Assembly (NCBI RefSeq): GCF_042676085.1
Contig: NZ_JBHTKH010000014.1
Coordinates: 1-64,000, forward strand
Source of the DNA: Terrabacter terrigena
Lineage (GTDB): Bacteria > Actinomycetota > Actinomycetes > Actinomycetales > Dermatophilaceae
Reading direction: 5' to 3'
Length of the DNA stretch: 64,000 nt
Below the pieces are notes generated by a model. It saw only the letters and a list, made by a program, of their open reading frames with translations. It was not told where the DNA came from and searched no databases. Of the stretch, positions 17,296 to 25,306 are shown in pieces (within the stretch, counting starts at the first letter, position 1; the number at the start of each line of letters is the position of its first letter). The translations under genes and the position numbers were made by a program.

Positions 17296-18144
17296 TCACG
17301 AGCAGGCGGCGGGAGTGGGCGGGTTGCCCGTGCCCGGCTTGTAGCCGGCCGGCCCCAGGTTGGCGTCGAGCGCCTTCTGCCAGGAACCGTCGCTGATCAT
17401 CTTCTTGATGGCGTCGGAGATCTTGGTGCACTGGGCCGTGTCACCCTTCTTCAGGCCGATGCCGTAGTTCTCCGTGGAGAACGGCTTGCCGACGACCTTG
17501 AACTTGCCCTTGTACTGCTCCTGCGCGGCGTAGCCGGCGAGGATGGTGTCGTCGGTCGTCAGGGCGTCGACGCCACCGGTCTGCAGGGCGGGCAGGCACT
17601 CGGAGTACGTTCCGAACTCCTGGAGCTGGACGCCCGGGTACTTGTCCTTGACCTTCTGGGCGGAGGTGGAGCCGGTGACCGAGCACAGCTTCTTGCCGTC
17701 GAGGGCGTCGGGTCCGGTGATGGTCGAGTCGTCGGCACGCACGAGGAGGTCCTGGCCCGCGATGAAGTAGGGGCCGGCGAAGCTGACCTTTGCCTTGCGG
17801 GCATCGGTGATGGAGTACGTCGCGACGACGAAGTCGACCTGGCCGGTCTGGATGAGCGTCTCCCGCTGGGCGCTCGGCGCCTGCACCCACGTGATGTTGT
17901 CCTCGGAGGTGCCGAGCTCCTTGGCGACGTACTTGGCGACGTCGACGTCGAAGCCGCTGTACTCGCTGCCCTTCTTGAGACCCATGCCGGGCTGGTCGAA
18001 CTTGATGCCGATCTTGAGGCCGCCGCCTCCGCCGCCTCCGCCGGTGCCGCCGCTGCCGCCGCTGGGCTGACCGGATCCACACGCGGCGAGCGTGAGGGCC
18101 AGCGTCGCTGCCGCCGCGACGGCTCCGAGTCGTCGTGCCTTCAT
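17296..18144 (-). CDS. gluB: Glutamate-type ABC transporter binding lipoprotein (GluB)
   Basis: The 282-residue solute-binding protein starts MKARRLGAVAAAATLALTLA with lipobox LAAC, then a Gly/Ser linker (about 20 residues) and an SBP family 3 domain (GFDVDVAKYVAKELG, VDFVVATYSITDARK, ENYGIGLKKGD). GGAGG stands four to five bases before the ATG at 18144. It captures glutamate or a similar polar amino acid; the exact ligand is inferred from the operon. Confidence 0.93.
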   Translation of the reverse strand: MKARRLGAVAAAATLALTLAACGSGQPSGGSGGTGGGGGGGGLKIGIKFDQPGMGLKKGSEYSGFDVDVAKYVAKELGTSEDNITWVQAPSAQRETLIQTGQVDFVVATYSITDARKAKVSFAGPYFIAGQDLLVRADDSTITGPDALDGKKLCSVTGSTSAQKVKDKYPGVQLQEFGTYSECLPALQTGGVDALTTDDTILAGYAAQEQYKGKFKVVGKPFSTENYGIGLKKGDTAQCTKISDAIKKMISDGSWQKALDANLGPAGYKPGTGNPPTPAACS

Positions 18145-18211
18145 TGGGGTTCCTCCCTGGTGGTTGCTCACGGCACGCGGTCCTGCGCGCCGCTACCTGT
18201 CGTCAGATGGT

Positions 18212-19006
18212 TCAGTGGGTGAGGATCTTGCCGAGGAAGTCCTTGGCACGTTCGCTCTTCGGGCGCGTGAAGAACTCCTGCGGGGTGCCGACCTCGACGA
18301 TCTGGCCGTCGGCCATGAAGACCACGCGGTCGGCGGCCTTGCGGGCGAAGCCCATCTCGTGGGTCACGACGATCATCGTCATGCCCTCCTTGGCGAGGCT
18401 GACCATGACGTCGAGCACCTCGTTGACCATCTCGGGGTCGAGCGCCGACGTCGGCTCGTCGAACAGCATGACCTTCGGCCCCATCGCGAGCGAACGCGCG
18501 ATGGCGACACGCTGCTGCTGGCCGCCCGACAGCTGAGCAGGGTACTTCTCGGCCTGCGCCTCGACCCCGACGCGCTTCAGCAGGTCGCCGGCGAGCTTGT
18601 CGGCGTCGGCCTTGGACTTCTTGCGCACCTTCATGGGGCCGAGCGTCACGTTGTCGCGGATCGTCTTGTGGGCGAAGAGGTTGAAGGACTGGAACACCAT
18701 GCCGACGTCAGCGCGGAGCTGCGCCAGTGTCTTGCCCTCTTCGGGCAGGGCCTTGCCGTCGATCGAGATCTTGCCGGACTCGATGGTCTCGAGGCGGTTG
18801 ATGGCACGGCACAGTGTCGACTTGCCCGAGCCCGACGGGCCGAGCACGACGACGACCTCGCCCTTGCCGACCGTGAGGTTGATGTCGCGCAGCACGTGCA
18901 GGTCACCGAAGTGCTTGTTGACGCCCTCGATGACGACCATCGGGTCACGGGGCTCGTCGGGGGTCCGATCGCTCGTCGCCGCGGCGTCGGTTCTCACGTC
19001 GTCCAT
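18212..19006 (-). CDS. gluA: Glutamate-type ABC transporter ATPase (GluA)
   Basis: The 264-residue ATPase has Walker A GPSGSGKST near residue 56, the Q-loop MVFQSFNLF, signature LSGGQQQR, Walker B VMLFDEPTSALDPE and switch VTHEMGFAR. This is the HisP/GlnQ polar amino-acid class. A Thr/Asp-rich extension of about 22 residues precedes the domain. First gene of the operon. Confidence 0.94.
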   Translation of the reverse strand: MDDVRTDAAATSDRTPDEPRDPMVVIEGVNKHFGDLHVLRDINLTVGKGEVVVVLGPSGSGKSTLCRAINRLETIESGKISIDGKALPEEGKTLAQLRADVGMVFQSFNLFAHKTIRDNVTLGPMKVRKKSKADADKLAGDLLKRVGVEAQAEKYPAQLSGGQQQRVAIARSLAMGPKVMLFDEPTSALDPEMVNEVLDVMVSLAKEGMTMIVVTHEMGFARKAADRVVFMADGQIVEVGTPQEFFTRPKSERAKDFLGKILTH

Positions 19007-19094
19007 CCCGGAAACCTATCGGCTCCCGGGGCCGTGCGGCATCCCAGGGGGCCGAGCGTGCTCGAATCGTGAGGACTTCTGCGCCGGACGCGCT

Positions 19095-19127
19095 CGAGGC
19101 AGGCGGCTCTCACAGCCGCCTGCCTCG
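19095..19127 (-). terminator. Terminator hairpin after the M23 peptidase gene
   Basis: A 14-bp perfect stem (19095-19108 with 19114-19127, loop ctcac) begins eight bases after the stop of the minus-strand peptidase gene. Confidence 0.78.
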
Positions 19128-19134
19128 TCACGGC

Positions 19135-20688
19135 TCAGGCGCCGGTCGCCGTCGGAGACGGCGGCTCGGTGGGCACCACGCTTGTCGTGGGCTCGGACGC
19201 AGTCGCTGCGGCCTGCGTCGTGGCCGGCGGCGGGTCGCTCGGCGCGGGCGCCGGTGCGGGTGCCGGTGCGGGTGCCGGTGCCGGGTCGGCCGGCGCGACA
19301 CGTGCTGTCGAGGGAGCCACGGCCGGCGGCGGTGCAGGCACCGGGTCTGCCGGCGCTGCCGGCGCCGGGGCGGGCGCAGGCGCCGGTGGCGGGTCTGCGG
19401 GCGCTGGCGCGGGCGGCGGGTCAGGAACCGGGGCGGGCGCCGGCGCAGGCGCCGCGGCCGGTCGCGGGTCGGCCGGAGCCGCAGGCGTCGTCGGAGGCGC
19501 CGTCGTGGTGGCAGGTGGCGGCTCGGTCGTGGCCGGCGGAGGCGTCGTCGTGGCCGGCGGAGCCGTCGTCGTGGCCGGCGGTGTCGTCGTGGTTGGCGGT
19601 GTCGTCGTGGCCGGCGGTGTCGTCGTGGTGCCGGGCGGCGTGGTCGTCGACGTCGGAGGCGGAGTCGTCGTGGTCGGCGGTGTCGTCGTGGTCGGTGGGG
19701 GCGTCGTCGTGGTCGGCGGGTTCGTCGTCGTGGTCGGCGGGTTCGTCGGCGTGGGCGGCGTCGCCGTCTGGGTGGGGTGGGACGTCGCAGCCGGCGGCGG
19801 CGTCTGGCTCGGTGAAGAGGTGTGCGGCGGCGTGATGGTGGCGGCCGGGGCCGACGGGACGACCGACGCGTCGGGGATCGGCACGTCGCCGTCCTCGACG
19901 GTCTTGACGACGCGACCGCCACCGTCGATGACCAGGTGCGGGACGACGGCATACGGGACGGACGACGTCGCCGACGGCGCGAAGCCGAGGTACGGGGCCG
20001 GGTCGACGTAGCGGTCGTTGACGATGACGTCGAAGTGCAGGTGGCAGCCGGTGGACCAGCCCGTCGTCCCGACGAGCCCGATGACCTGGCCCTGCTCGAC
20101 GTGCTGCCCCTCGGTGACGAGGAACTTCGACTGGTGGCCGTATGCCGTCTTCAGCGTCGGGGTGTGCTCGATGATGGTGCGGCCGCCCCACGAGTTGGAC
20201 ACCCGCGCGTAGATCACGGTGCCGTCGGCGGCCGCGTGGATCGGCGTGCCGCAGGTGGCGGCGAGGTCGATGCCCGTGTGGAACATCGGGCGACCCAGCA
20301 CCGGGTGCATGCGCGGACCGAAGGGCGAGGTCTCGCCTCCCGGGACGGGGTGGATGAACAGCGGGCCGCCGCCGGCTATCGGCGCAGCGATGGCCTCGGC
20401 AGTGGCCGGTGCCAGGCTGATCGCCGGGAACATGAAGAGGCCGCCACCGACGGCGCTGGAGAACGCGGAGTCGACGGGTGCAATGGCGGCCGTGGGCGTG
20501 CCCGTGGCGGCCAGCTCGGACACCTGCTCGCGGACCTCGTCGACGGCTCCGGCGGCGTCCTGGACGGCAGGCTCACCGGCGGCGAGCAGCACGGCGGCAC
20601 GGGGCGTCTGCGGGGAGCTGCCCGCGAGGAACGGCAGGAGCGCGAAGAGCAGGAGCATGGTGGCAAAGGGCACGAGTCGCCGGCTCAT
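19135..20688 (-). CDS. Secreted M23 metallopeptidase with Pro/Thr/Ala-rich tail
   Basis: The 517-residue protein is a predicted exported peptidoglycan endopeptidase. A signal segment (RRLVPFATMLLLFALLPFLAG) is followed by a linker, then the LytM domain: GPRMHPVLGRPMFHTGIDLA holds the first zinc His and Asp and STGCHLHFDV the HxH. The last 220 residues are low complexity: TTTPP-type repeats, then APAP-type repeats, likely a wall-spanning stalk. ATG 20688 is chosen because the signal peptide starts there; GTG 20739 is possible. The leader upstream is unusually long. Confidence 0.9.
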   Translation of the reverse strand: MSRRLVPFATMLLLFALLPFLAGSSPQTPRAAVLLAAGEPAVQDAAGAVDEVREQVSELAATGTPTAAIAPVDSAFSSAVGGGLFMFPAISLAPATAEAIAAPIAGGGPLFIHPVPGGETSPFGPRMHPVLGRPMFHTGIDLAATCGTPIHAAADGTVIYARVSNSWGGRTIIEHTPTLKTAYGHQSKFLVTEGQHVEQGQVIGLVGTTGWSTGCHLHFDVIVNDRYVDPAPYLGFAPSATSSVPYAVVPHLVIDGGGRVVKTVEDGDVPIPDASVVPSAPAATITPPHTSSPSQTPPPAATSHPTQTATPPTPTNPPTTTTNPPTTTTPPPTTTTPPTTTTPPPTSTTTPPGTTTTPPATTTPPTTTTPPATTTAPPATTTPPPATTEPPPATTTAPPTTPAAPADPRPAAAPAPAPAPVPDPPPAPAPADPPPAPAPAPAPAAPADPVPAPPPAVAPSTARVAPADPAPAPAPAPAPAPAPSDPPPATTQAAATASEPTTSVVPTEPPSPTATGA

Positions 20689-21183
20689 CCTGATGTTCAG
20701 GACGAACGGACCCCTGCTCCCGTCGACGTCACGCACCACTGGGCCACCCCCCTGGAGGCAAAATCTGCTGTCGGTCTAGACCATCTCCCGGCGAACCGGG
20801 GCCCTGCAACCGGAGGCTCACTCGGACGACCCCCCGCCCGAACGACCGGTCTCGTCAACCATAGGTGGGACGCCCGGGCGCCGGGCGGTTCCCGCAGAAT
20901 TGCGCCGGCAATCTGTGACGGATGTGGCGCTTGACGGCAATGTCCCGCTCTCCTGGCACTCGACGCACGGACCCTTGCGCGAACCTTGCACAAACGTCGT
21001 GTCCAAAATGTCATGCAACTTGCACTCCCGCAGGCACCGTAGTTCTCGGAGGGGAACCGACGCGCGGGGGCAGCATCGGGTGCAAGGCCGGTCGGGGGAC
21101 CGGAGGGGGTGTGCGCGGGGTGGGTTCCGCCGGGGGAGTCGGCGGGACCCACCCTGCTCGCCGTCACGGGAGTGCTGCATGGG
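20689..21183 (-). other. Long leader upstream of the M23 gene, no gene seen
   Basis: About 495 bases lie between the CAU tRNA and the peptidase start. I see no convincing reading frame. On the minus strand there is a terminator-like hairpin just after the tRNA, a lower-GC patch around 20985-21025 (containing acattttggac) that could hold a promoter, and GC-rich segments with hairpin potential at 20840-20900. A cyclic-di-AMP riboswitch would be expected from gene type, but I could not match its conserved core. Confidence 0.4.
21120..21152 (-). terminator. Hairpin downstream of the CAU tRNA
   Basis: Arms 21120-21132 and 21140-21152 pair over 13 bp with one G-U pair and a seven-base loop, 31 bases downstream of the minus-strand tRNA. 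Likely its terminator. Confidence 0.65.
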
Positions 21184-21257
21184 TGGGGCAGCAGGGGCTT
21201 GAACCCTGGACCGACGGATTATGAGTCCGCTGCTCTGACCGGCTGAGCTACTGCCCC
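21184..21257 (-). tRNA. tRNA with CAT anticodon (Met or Ile2)
   Basis: Read on the minus strand, the acceptor ggggcag pairs with ctgcccc, the D arm is gctcagccggtcagagc, the anticodon stem-loop is cggactcataatccg and the T arm is agggttcaagccct. The anticodon is CAT. The acceptor does not open as an initiator tRNA would. Elongator Met and lysidine-modified Ile2 cannot be told apart by eye. CCA is not fully encoded after discriminator A. Confidence 0.93.
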
Positions 21258-21424
21258 GTGACCCGGGCGGGCCCGCGAGGGTCCGATGAGGTCGCTGGGA
21301 GTCTAACCATGGGGCGGCCGTCGGTCCGCTGGCCCGTCGGCCGGTCAGCACCGGCGTCAGGGCTCCGGACCTCACCCTCTAGGCTCGCGGAGCACCCCTA
21401 CACCCGAGCTGCGAGGACGAACGC

Positions 21425-21766
21425 ATGAGTGACGGCATCCGCGTTGCCGCCGTCGACGACGTCGACCCCGGCGAGGCGCTCGTGCTCGACACCGAGCTCA
21501 CGGCGACAGCCGAGCCGATCTCGCTCTTCCGCGACGACGACGGCACCTACTACGCGCTCGACGACACCTGCTCGCACGAGGATGCCTCGCTCGCGGAGGG
21601 GTGGGTCGAGGCCGGCGAGGTGGAGTGCCCGCTGCACGCCACCCGGTTCTGCCTGGCCGACGGCGAGCCCATGTGCCTGCCGGCGACCAAGCCGGTGCGC
21701 ACGCACCGCGTCGAGGTGCGCGGCGACGAGGTCTACCTCTTCCCGGGGGTGCCGCGCGCGTCCTGA
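21425..21766 (+). CDS. Rieske (2Fe-2S) ferredoxin-type protein
   Basis: The 113-residue soluble protein has the Rieske cluster motifs CSHEDASLAEGW and CPLHATRFCLADG, which give the Cys-His/Cys-His ligands. The second block is followed by PMCLPATKPVRTHRVEVRGDEVYL, the typical end of the fold. It resembles the ferredoxin subunit of non-heme dioxygenases, but no oxygenase gene is nearby. It is monocistronic. Confidence 0.92.
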   Translation: MSDGIRVAAVDDVDPGEALVLDTELTATAEPISLFRDDDGTYYALDDTCSHEDASLAEGWVEAGEVECPLHATRFCLADGEPMCLPATKPVRTHRVEVRGDEVYLFPGVPRAS

Positions 21767-21927
21767 CCGGACATTTCGGTCATTGCAACTGCTGGTGCAC
21801 CTGTGTCACATGGTGCACAATGGGCGAGTGCTCGCTGGCGAGCACGTCGTTCGGCACCACGAGAGACCGTCCGGGCTCGAAGTAGCAGGCGTTGGGGAAG
21901 ACGTCCCTGCAACTTCAGGAGGATCGG

Positions 21928-22443
21928 ATGCCTGTCGCGATGCCGCGCACCACGACACGTGGGGTTCTGTTCGTGCACGGAGCCCCCGCAGCGCTGTGCC
22001 CGCACATCACGTGGGCGATCGAGGCCGTCCTCGACCAGCGGGTGACGCTCGACTGGGTCCCGCAGCCCGCCGCGCCCCGGCTCGTCCGCTCGGAGCTGTC
22101 CTGGACCGGCGCGCCCGGCACCGGTGCGGAGCTGGCGAGCGCCTTGCGCGGCTGGGACGGACTTCGCTACGAGGTGACCGAGGACCCTTCCTCGGGTAGC
22201 GACGGGGCCCGCTGGTCGTACACCCCGCGGCTCGGCATCCACCACGCCATGACGTCCGCCTCGGGCGATGCCGTCGTGTCGGAGGAGCGCCTGCGTGAGG
22301 CGGTGCTGCGTGCCCGCGGCGACGTGGAGGAGCTCCAGGACGAGATCGACCTCCTGCTCGGCGTCCCCTGGGACGAGGAGCTCGAGCCCTTCCGCTACGC
22401 GGGCGACGGTGCGCCCGTCAGGTGGCTGCACAAGGTCGGCTGA
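21928..22443 (+). CDS. DUF3145 family protein
   Basis: The 171-residue protein matches the actinobacterial DUF3145 family by TTTRGVLFVHGAPAALCPHITWA near the N-terminus, LDWVPQPAAPRLVRSELSW, the EELQDEIDLLLG helix and the ending FRYAGDGAPVRWLHKVG. AGGAGG (21917-21922) is five bases before the ATG at 21928. In many actinobacteria this gene sits near the fatty-acid synthase II genes; here 2.9 kb of other genes separates it from fabF. Function unknown. Confidence 0.88.
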   Translation: MPVAMPRTTTRGVLFVHGAPAALCPHITWAIEAVLDQRVTLDWVPQPAAPRLVRSELSWTGAPGTGAELASALRGWDGLRYEVTEDPSSGSDGARWSYTPRLGIHHAMTSASGDAVVSEERLREAVLRARGDVEELQDEIDLLLGVPWDEELEPFRYAGDGAPVRWLHKVG

Positions 22444-22545
22444 GTTGGCCGGCAACCACTGAGCCGCGCCCTCCGGCGCGGTGGCGGGGCGTCGAGGGCC
22501 CGGGCGGTTCGTGCTCCCGGGCCTTCGTCGCGTCCGGATCGCCTT

Positions 22546-22593
22546 ACGTCCGGGTCCACGTCCGGGTCCACGTCCGGGTCCACGTCCGGGTCC
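22546..22593. repeat. Four copies of a 12-bp tandem repeat
   Basis: The unit acgtccgggtcc is repeated four times without change, plus a partial fifth copy. It lies in the 309-base region between the DUF3145 gene (ends 22443) and the small frame at 22753, where I see no gene. The 12-base unit keeps any frame. Confidence 0.9.
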
Positions 22594-22752
22594 ACGTCGC
22601 GCAGGAGGAGCGGCCTGCCGCCGAACTGCCCGCGGAAATCCACTCGCTGCGCGTCGCTCCCTCCTGTCATCATCGACCGGGCCGCACGTCCATCGCGCGA
22701 GCCCGACTCCCCACCGACACCGCGAGCACCGCAACAGCACCGAGAGGCCGAC

Positions 22753-22899
22753 ATGGCAACGGGAACCAGCACCGACGAGAAGCGCAACCTCCTCCTCGCC
22801 GATGCGGCCTACCCGTTCTCCGGGGAGTGCCGCTTCCGGCACCCGTGGGCCGTCCGACGGCATCCCCACTGCGACCTCGCCGACGTGCATCCAGCCTGA
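22753..22899 (+). CDS. Possible 48-residue Cys/His-containing small protein
   Basis: ATG 22753 opens a frame of 48 codons (MATGTSTDEKRNLLLADAAY then CRFRHPWAVRRHPHC). Two cysteines and four histidines near the C-terminus could bind a metal. A weak GAGAGG precedes the start by five bases. A strong U-tailed terminator begins 15 bases after the stop, which supports a transcript ending here. I do not recognise the family. Confidence 0.45.
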   Translation: MATGTSTDEKRNLLLADAAYPFSGECRFRHPWAVRRHPHCDLADVHPA

Positions 22900-22914
22900 G
22901 ATGCTCCGTCCATC

Positions 22915-22952
22915 GAGCCGCCCACCGGGATGACCCGGTCGGCGGCTCTTTT
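22915..22952 (+). terminator. Intrinsic terminator with U-run
   Basis: The stem gagccgcc/ggcggctc (22915-22922, 22941-22948) is extended by accggg/cccggt inside and followed directly by tttt. This is the clearest classical terminator in the window. It precedes the HNH gene and ends the upstream transcript. Confidence 0.85.
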
Positions 22953-23002
22953 CGTCATATCCATTACAGGTCCGGTCGCGAGACGAGAGAGGAGGGTCGG
23001 TC

Positions 23003-23503
23003 ATGACGCAGGTCGAGGTGTGGAACGCCGACGAGACGCTCCTTCACCTGGTCTCGGTACGGCACGCCGTCGGGATGATCTGGCGCGGTGTCGCCACGCC
23101 GGTCGAGGTCCACGAGACAGCGCGGTTCGGGCCGTACCAGGTGCCGATCGTCGTCCGGCTCGTGCGTTACGTCGAGCAGAAGTGGCTCTACTCGCGCACC
23201 CGGGCGACCTACTCGCGTGAGGGCGTGCTGCTCCGCGACCGCGGGCAGTGCGCGTACTGCGGCCGGTTCACCGCCACGACGATGGACCACGTCACCCCGA
23301 GGTCGCGCGGCGGCGCGACCTCGTGGGCCAATGCCGTCGCCGCCTGCGAGCCGTGCAACGCCCGCAAGGGTGACCGCACGCCCGACGAGGCCGGTATGCC
23401 GCTGCGCTGGGACCCGTACGTCCCGACCAGGGTGCAGCTGCACTTCGCCCGCACGACCACCACGTTCGCCCCCAACGCCCGAGATCCCGTTCACGTGACG
23501 TAG
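23003..23503 (+). CDS. HNH endonuclease
   Basis: The 166-residue protein carries an HNH nuclease domain in its C-terminal half: CAYCGRF, MDHVTPRSRGGATSWANAVAACEPCNARKG (in part), so both zinc CxxC pairs, the His-Asn-His core and the RKG end are present. The N-terminal part is typical of the McrA-like HNH proteins of actinobacteria. GGAGGG lies about seven bases before the ATG. It is 17 bases from the whiB start and probably forms an operon with whiB and rtcB. Confidence 0.9.
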   Translation: MTQVEVWNADETLLHLVSVRHAVGMIWRGVATPVEVHETARFGPYQVPIVVRLVRYVEQKWLYSRTRATYSREGVLLRDRGQCAYCGRFTATTMDHVTPRSRGGATSWANAVAACEPCNARKGDRTPDEAGMPLRWDPYVPTRVQLHFARTTTTFAPNARDPVHVT

Positions 23504-23520
23504 CCCCGGAAGGAGCCCCG

Positions 23521-23891
23521 ATGACCAGGCACCGCACCAGCATTCGCACCCAGTCCCTCGGTCAGCTCGGGCTCGCACCGACGGTCGCGGCAGCGACCGG
23601 CCTCGAGCCGTGGATCTTCCGCGCGGCGACGGAGCACCCGTTCGAGCCCGGCGACGCCGTGCCGCGCTGCGCCGAGGAGGACCCGGAGCTGTTCTGGCCG
23701 GCGACCGAGGCCGAGGCGCAGGCTGCTCGGCCGTCTGCGGCGAATGCCCGCTGGCCGAGACGTGCCTCGCGGTCGGGCGGGACCGGCTCGAGTGGGGCGT
23801 CTGGGGTGGGCAGCTGCTCGCCAAGGGTCGTCCCACGACGGAGCTGCCGGGCAACGTGCGCCCGGCGGCGCAGAAGGCCCGCAGCGCCTGA
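23521..23891 (+). pseudogene. WhiB-family regulator interrupted by a one-base deletion
   Basis: The first 70 codons (from ATG 23521, behind an AAGGAG site) encode a WhiB N-terminus with the first cluster ligand in PRCAEEDPELFWPAT. The rest, in another frame, encodes AVCGECPLAETCLAVG (C-x2-C-x5-C), the turn EWGVWGGQLL and a basic tail, ending at TGA 23891. Adding one G at about 23728-23732 (cggcc to cgggcc) restores a complete protein of 123 residues with all four cysteines at 50, 73, 76 and 82. It is either a recent pseudogene or a sequencing error, since nothing else is damaged. Confidence 0.85.
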
Positions 23892-24024
23892 CGACGTGTG
23901 CCGGGTGGCCGACTCGCAGCGAGCCGTGCCACCCGGTCCACCGCAGAGCAAGAACCCGACCCGCAGGCAGGGTCCACACCAGCCGGACGGCGAGCGCCGC
24001 CGGCACCACGAGAGGATGAGTGTC

Positions 24025-25233
24025 ATGACCACGTTCCCTGTCGCGCTGCCCGGCGCGCAGGCCTCCACCCTGATGTGGGCCGACCCGGCCCAGGTCGAGG
24101 ACGCCGCGCTCGAGCAGCTGCGCAACATCAGCCGGCTGCCGTGGGTCCACGGTGTGCGCGTCATGCCGGACGTCCACCTCGGCAAGGGCGCGACGGTGGG
24201 GTCGGTCATCGCGATGCGCGACGCCGTCTCGCCCGCGGCCGTCGGGGTCGACATCGGCTGTGGCATGACGGGGGTGCGCACCAACCTGACCGCCGCCCAC
24301 CTGCCCGACGACCTCGGGCCGCTGCGTGCCGCGGTCGAGGCCGTGCTGCCCGTCGGGTGGAACGCGAACGACGGCACGGCTCCGGTGCTCTCGCGCGACG
24401 CACACCTCGGCGCCCGGTTCGACGCGCTCATGGGCCGGTTCGCAGGGCTGCGCGCCCCGAGGATCTCCGACCGTGCGGGCCGCGCTGCGGCCCAGTGCGG
24501 TTCGCTCGGCTCGGGCAACCACTTCTGGGAGCTCTGCGAGGGCGACGACGGTCACCTCTGGCTGATGCTGCACTCGGGTTCGCGCAACATCGGCAAGGAG
24601 CTCGCGGAGCGGCACATCGCCACGGCGAAGACGCTGGAGCACAACCTCGGGCTGCCCGACCGCGACCTCGCAGTCTTCCTCGCGGACACCCGCGAGATGG
24701 CGGCGTACCTCCACGACCTGTACTGGGCGCAGGAGTATGCGCTGCTCAACCGTGAGGTCATGATGGCGACGACGCGGGAGGTCGTGGCGCGTCACTTCCC
24801 GAACGTGGTGTTCGACGAGCCGGTGCGCTGCCACCACAACTACGTGTCGCAGGAGAGCTACGACGGTGTCGACGTGGTCGTGACCCGGAAGGGCGCGATC
24901 CGGGCCGGGGCCGGTGACCTCGGCCTCATCCCGGGGTCGATGGGCACCGGCTCGTACGTCGTGCGCGGTCTGGGCAACGCCGAGTCGTTCAACTCGGCCA
25001 GCCACGGAGCCGGTCGGCGCATGTCGCGCAACGCGGCCAAGCGGCAGTTCACGGTCGAGGACCTCCGGACCCAGACCGCCGGCATCGAGTGCCGCAAGGA
25101 CGCCGGGGTGATCGACGAGATCCCCGCCGCCTACAAGGACCTCGAGTCGGTCATCGCCGCGCAGACGGGGGGTCCGAGCCCGCTCGTCGAGGTCGTCGCC
25201 CGGCTGACGACGCTGCTCTGCGTCAAGGGCTGA
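24025..25233 (+). CDS. rtcB: RNA ligase RtcB
   Basis: The 402-residue enzyme joins RNA 2',3'-cyclic phosphate or 3'-phosphate ends to 5'-OH using GTP and Mn. Hallmarks are VDIGCGMTGVRTN (Mn Cys), GSLGSGNHFWEL, HSGSRNIGKELAERH, HHNYVSQE and the guanylated-His segment FNSASHGAGRRMSR. ATG 24025 has AGAGG about nine bases upstream and is preferred over ATG 24016. It follows whiB by 133 bases. No archease gene is in the window. It suggests RNA repair after damage or toxin cleavage. Confidence 0.95.
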   Translation: MTTFPVALPGAQASTLMWADPAQVEDAALEQLRNISRLPWVHGVRVMPDVHLGKGATVGSVIAMRDAVSPAAVGVDIGCGMTGVRTNLTAAHLPDDLGPLRAAVEAVLPVGWNANDGTAPVLSRDAHLGARFDALMGRFAGLRAPRISDRAGRAAAQCGSLGSGNHFWELCEGDDGHLWLMLHSGSRNIGKELAERHIATAKTLEHNLGLPDRDLAVFLADTREMAAYLHDLYWAQEYALLNREVMMATTREVVARHFPNVVFDEPVRCHHNYVSQESYDGVDVVVTRKGAIRAGAGDLGLIPGSMGTGSYVVRGLGNAESFNSASHGAGRRMSRNAAKRQFTVEDLRTQTAGIECRKDAGVIDEIPAAYKDLESVIAAQTGGPSPLVEVVARLTTLLCVKG

Positions 25234-25247
25234 GGGCGGCACGCAGA

Positions 25248-25285
25248 AGCCCCTCGTCCGTGGGTCGCTCCACGGACGAGGGGCT
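25248..25285. terminator. Hairpin between rtcB and fabF
   Basis: A 16-bp perfect stem (25248-25263 with 25270-25285, six-base loop) separates the two converging genes. It is likely a bidirectional terminator. Confidence 0.82.
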
Positions 25286-25306
25286 CTGTGCTGCAGGAGC
25301 GTCGCG

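Noticed and set aside
20689..21183. Cyclic-di-AMP (ydaO-type) riboswitch before the M23 gene
   Set aside because: Expected from the gene class, but the conserved GGGGAACC and GACAGCTAACCTC-type core elements could not be found in order on the minus strand.
22546..22593. CRISPR-like repeats
   Set aside because: The units are 12 bp, contiguous and have no spacers; no cas genes are near. The same holds for the 18-bp repeat at 55740.
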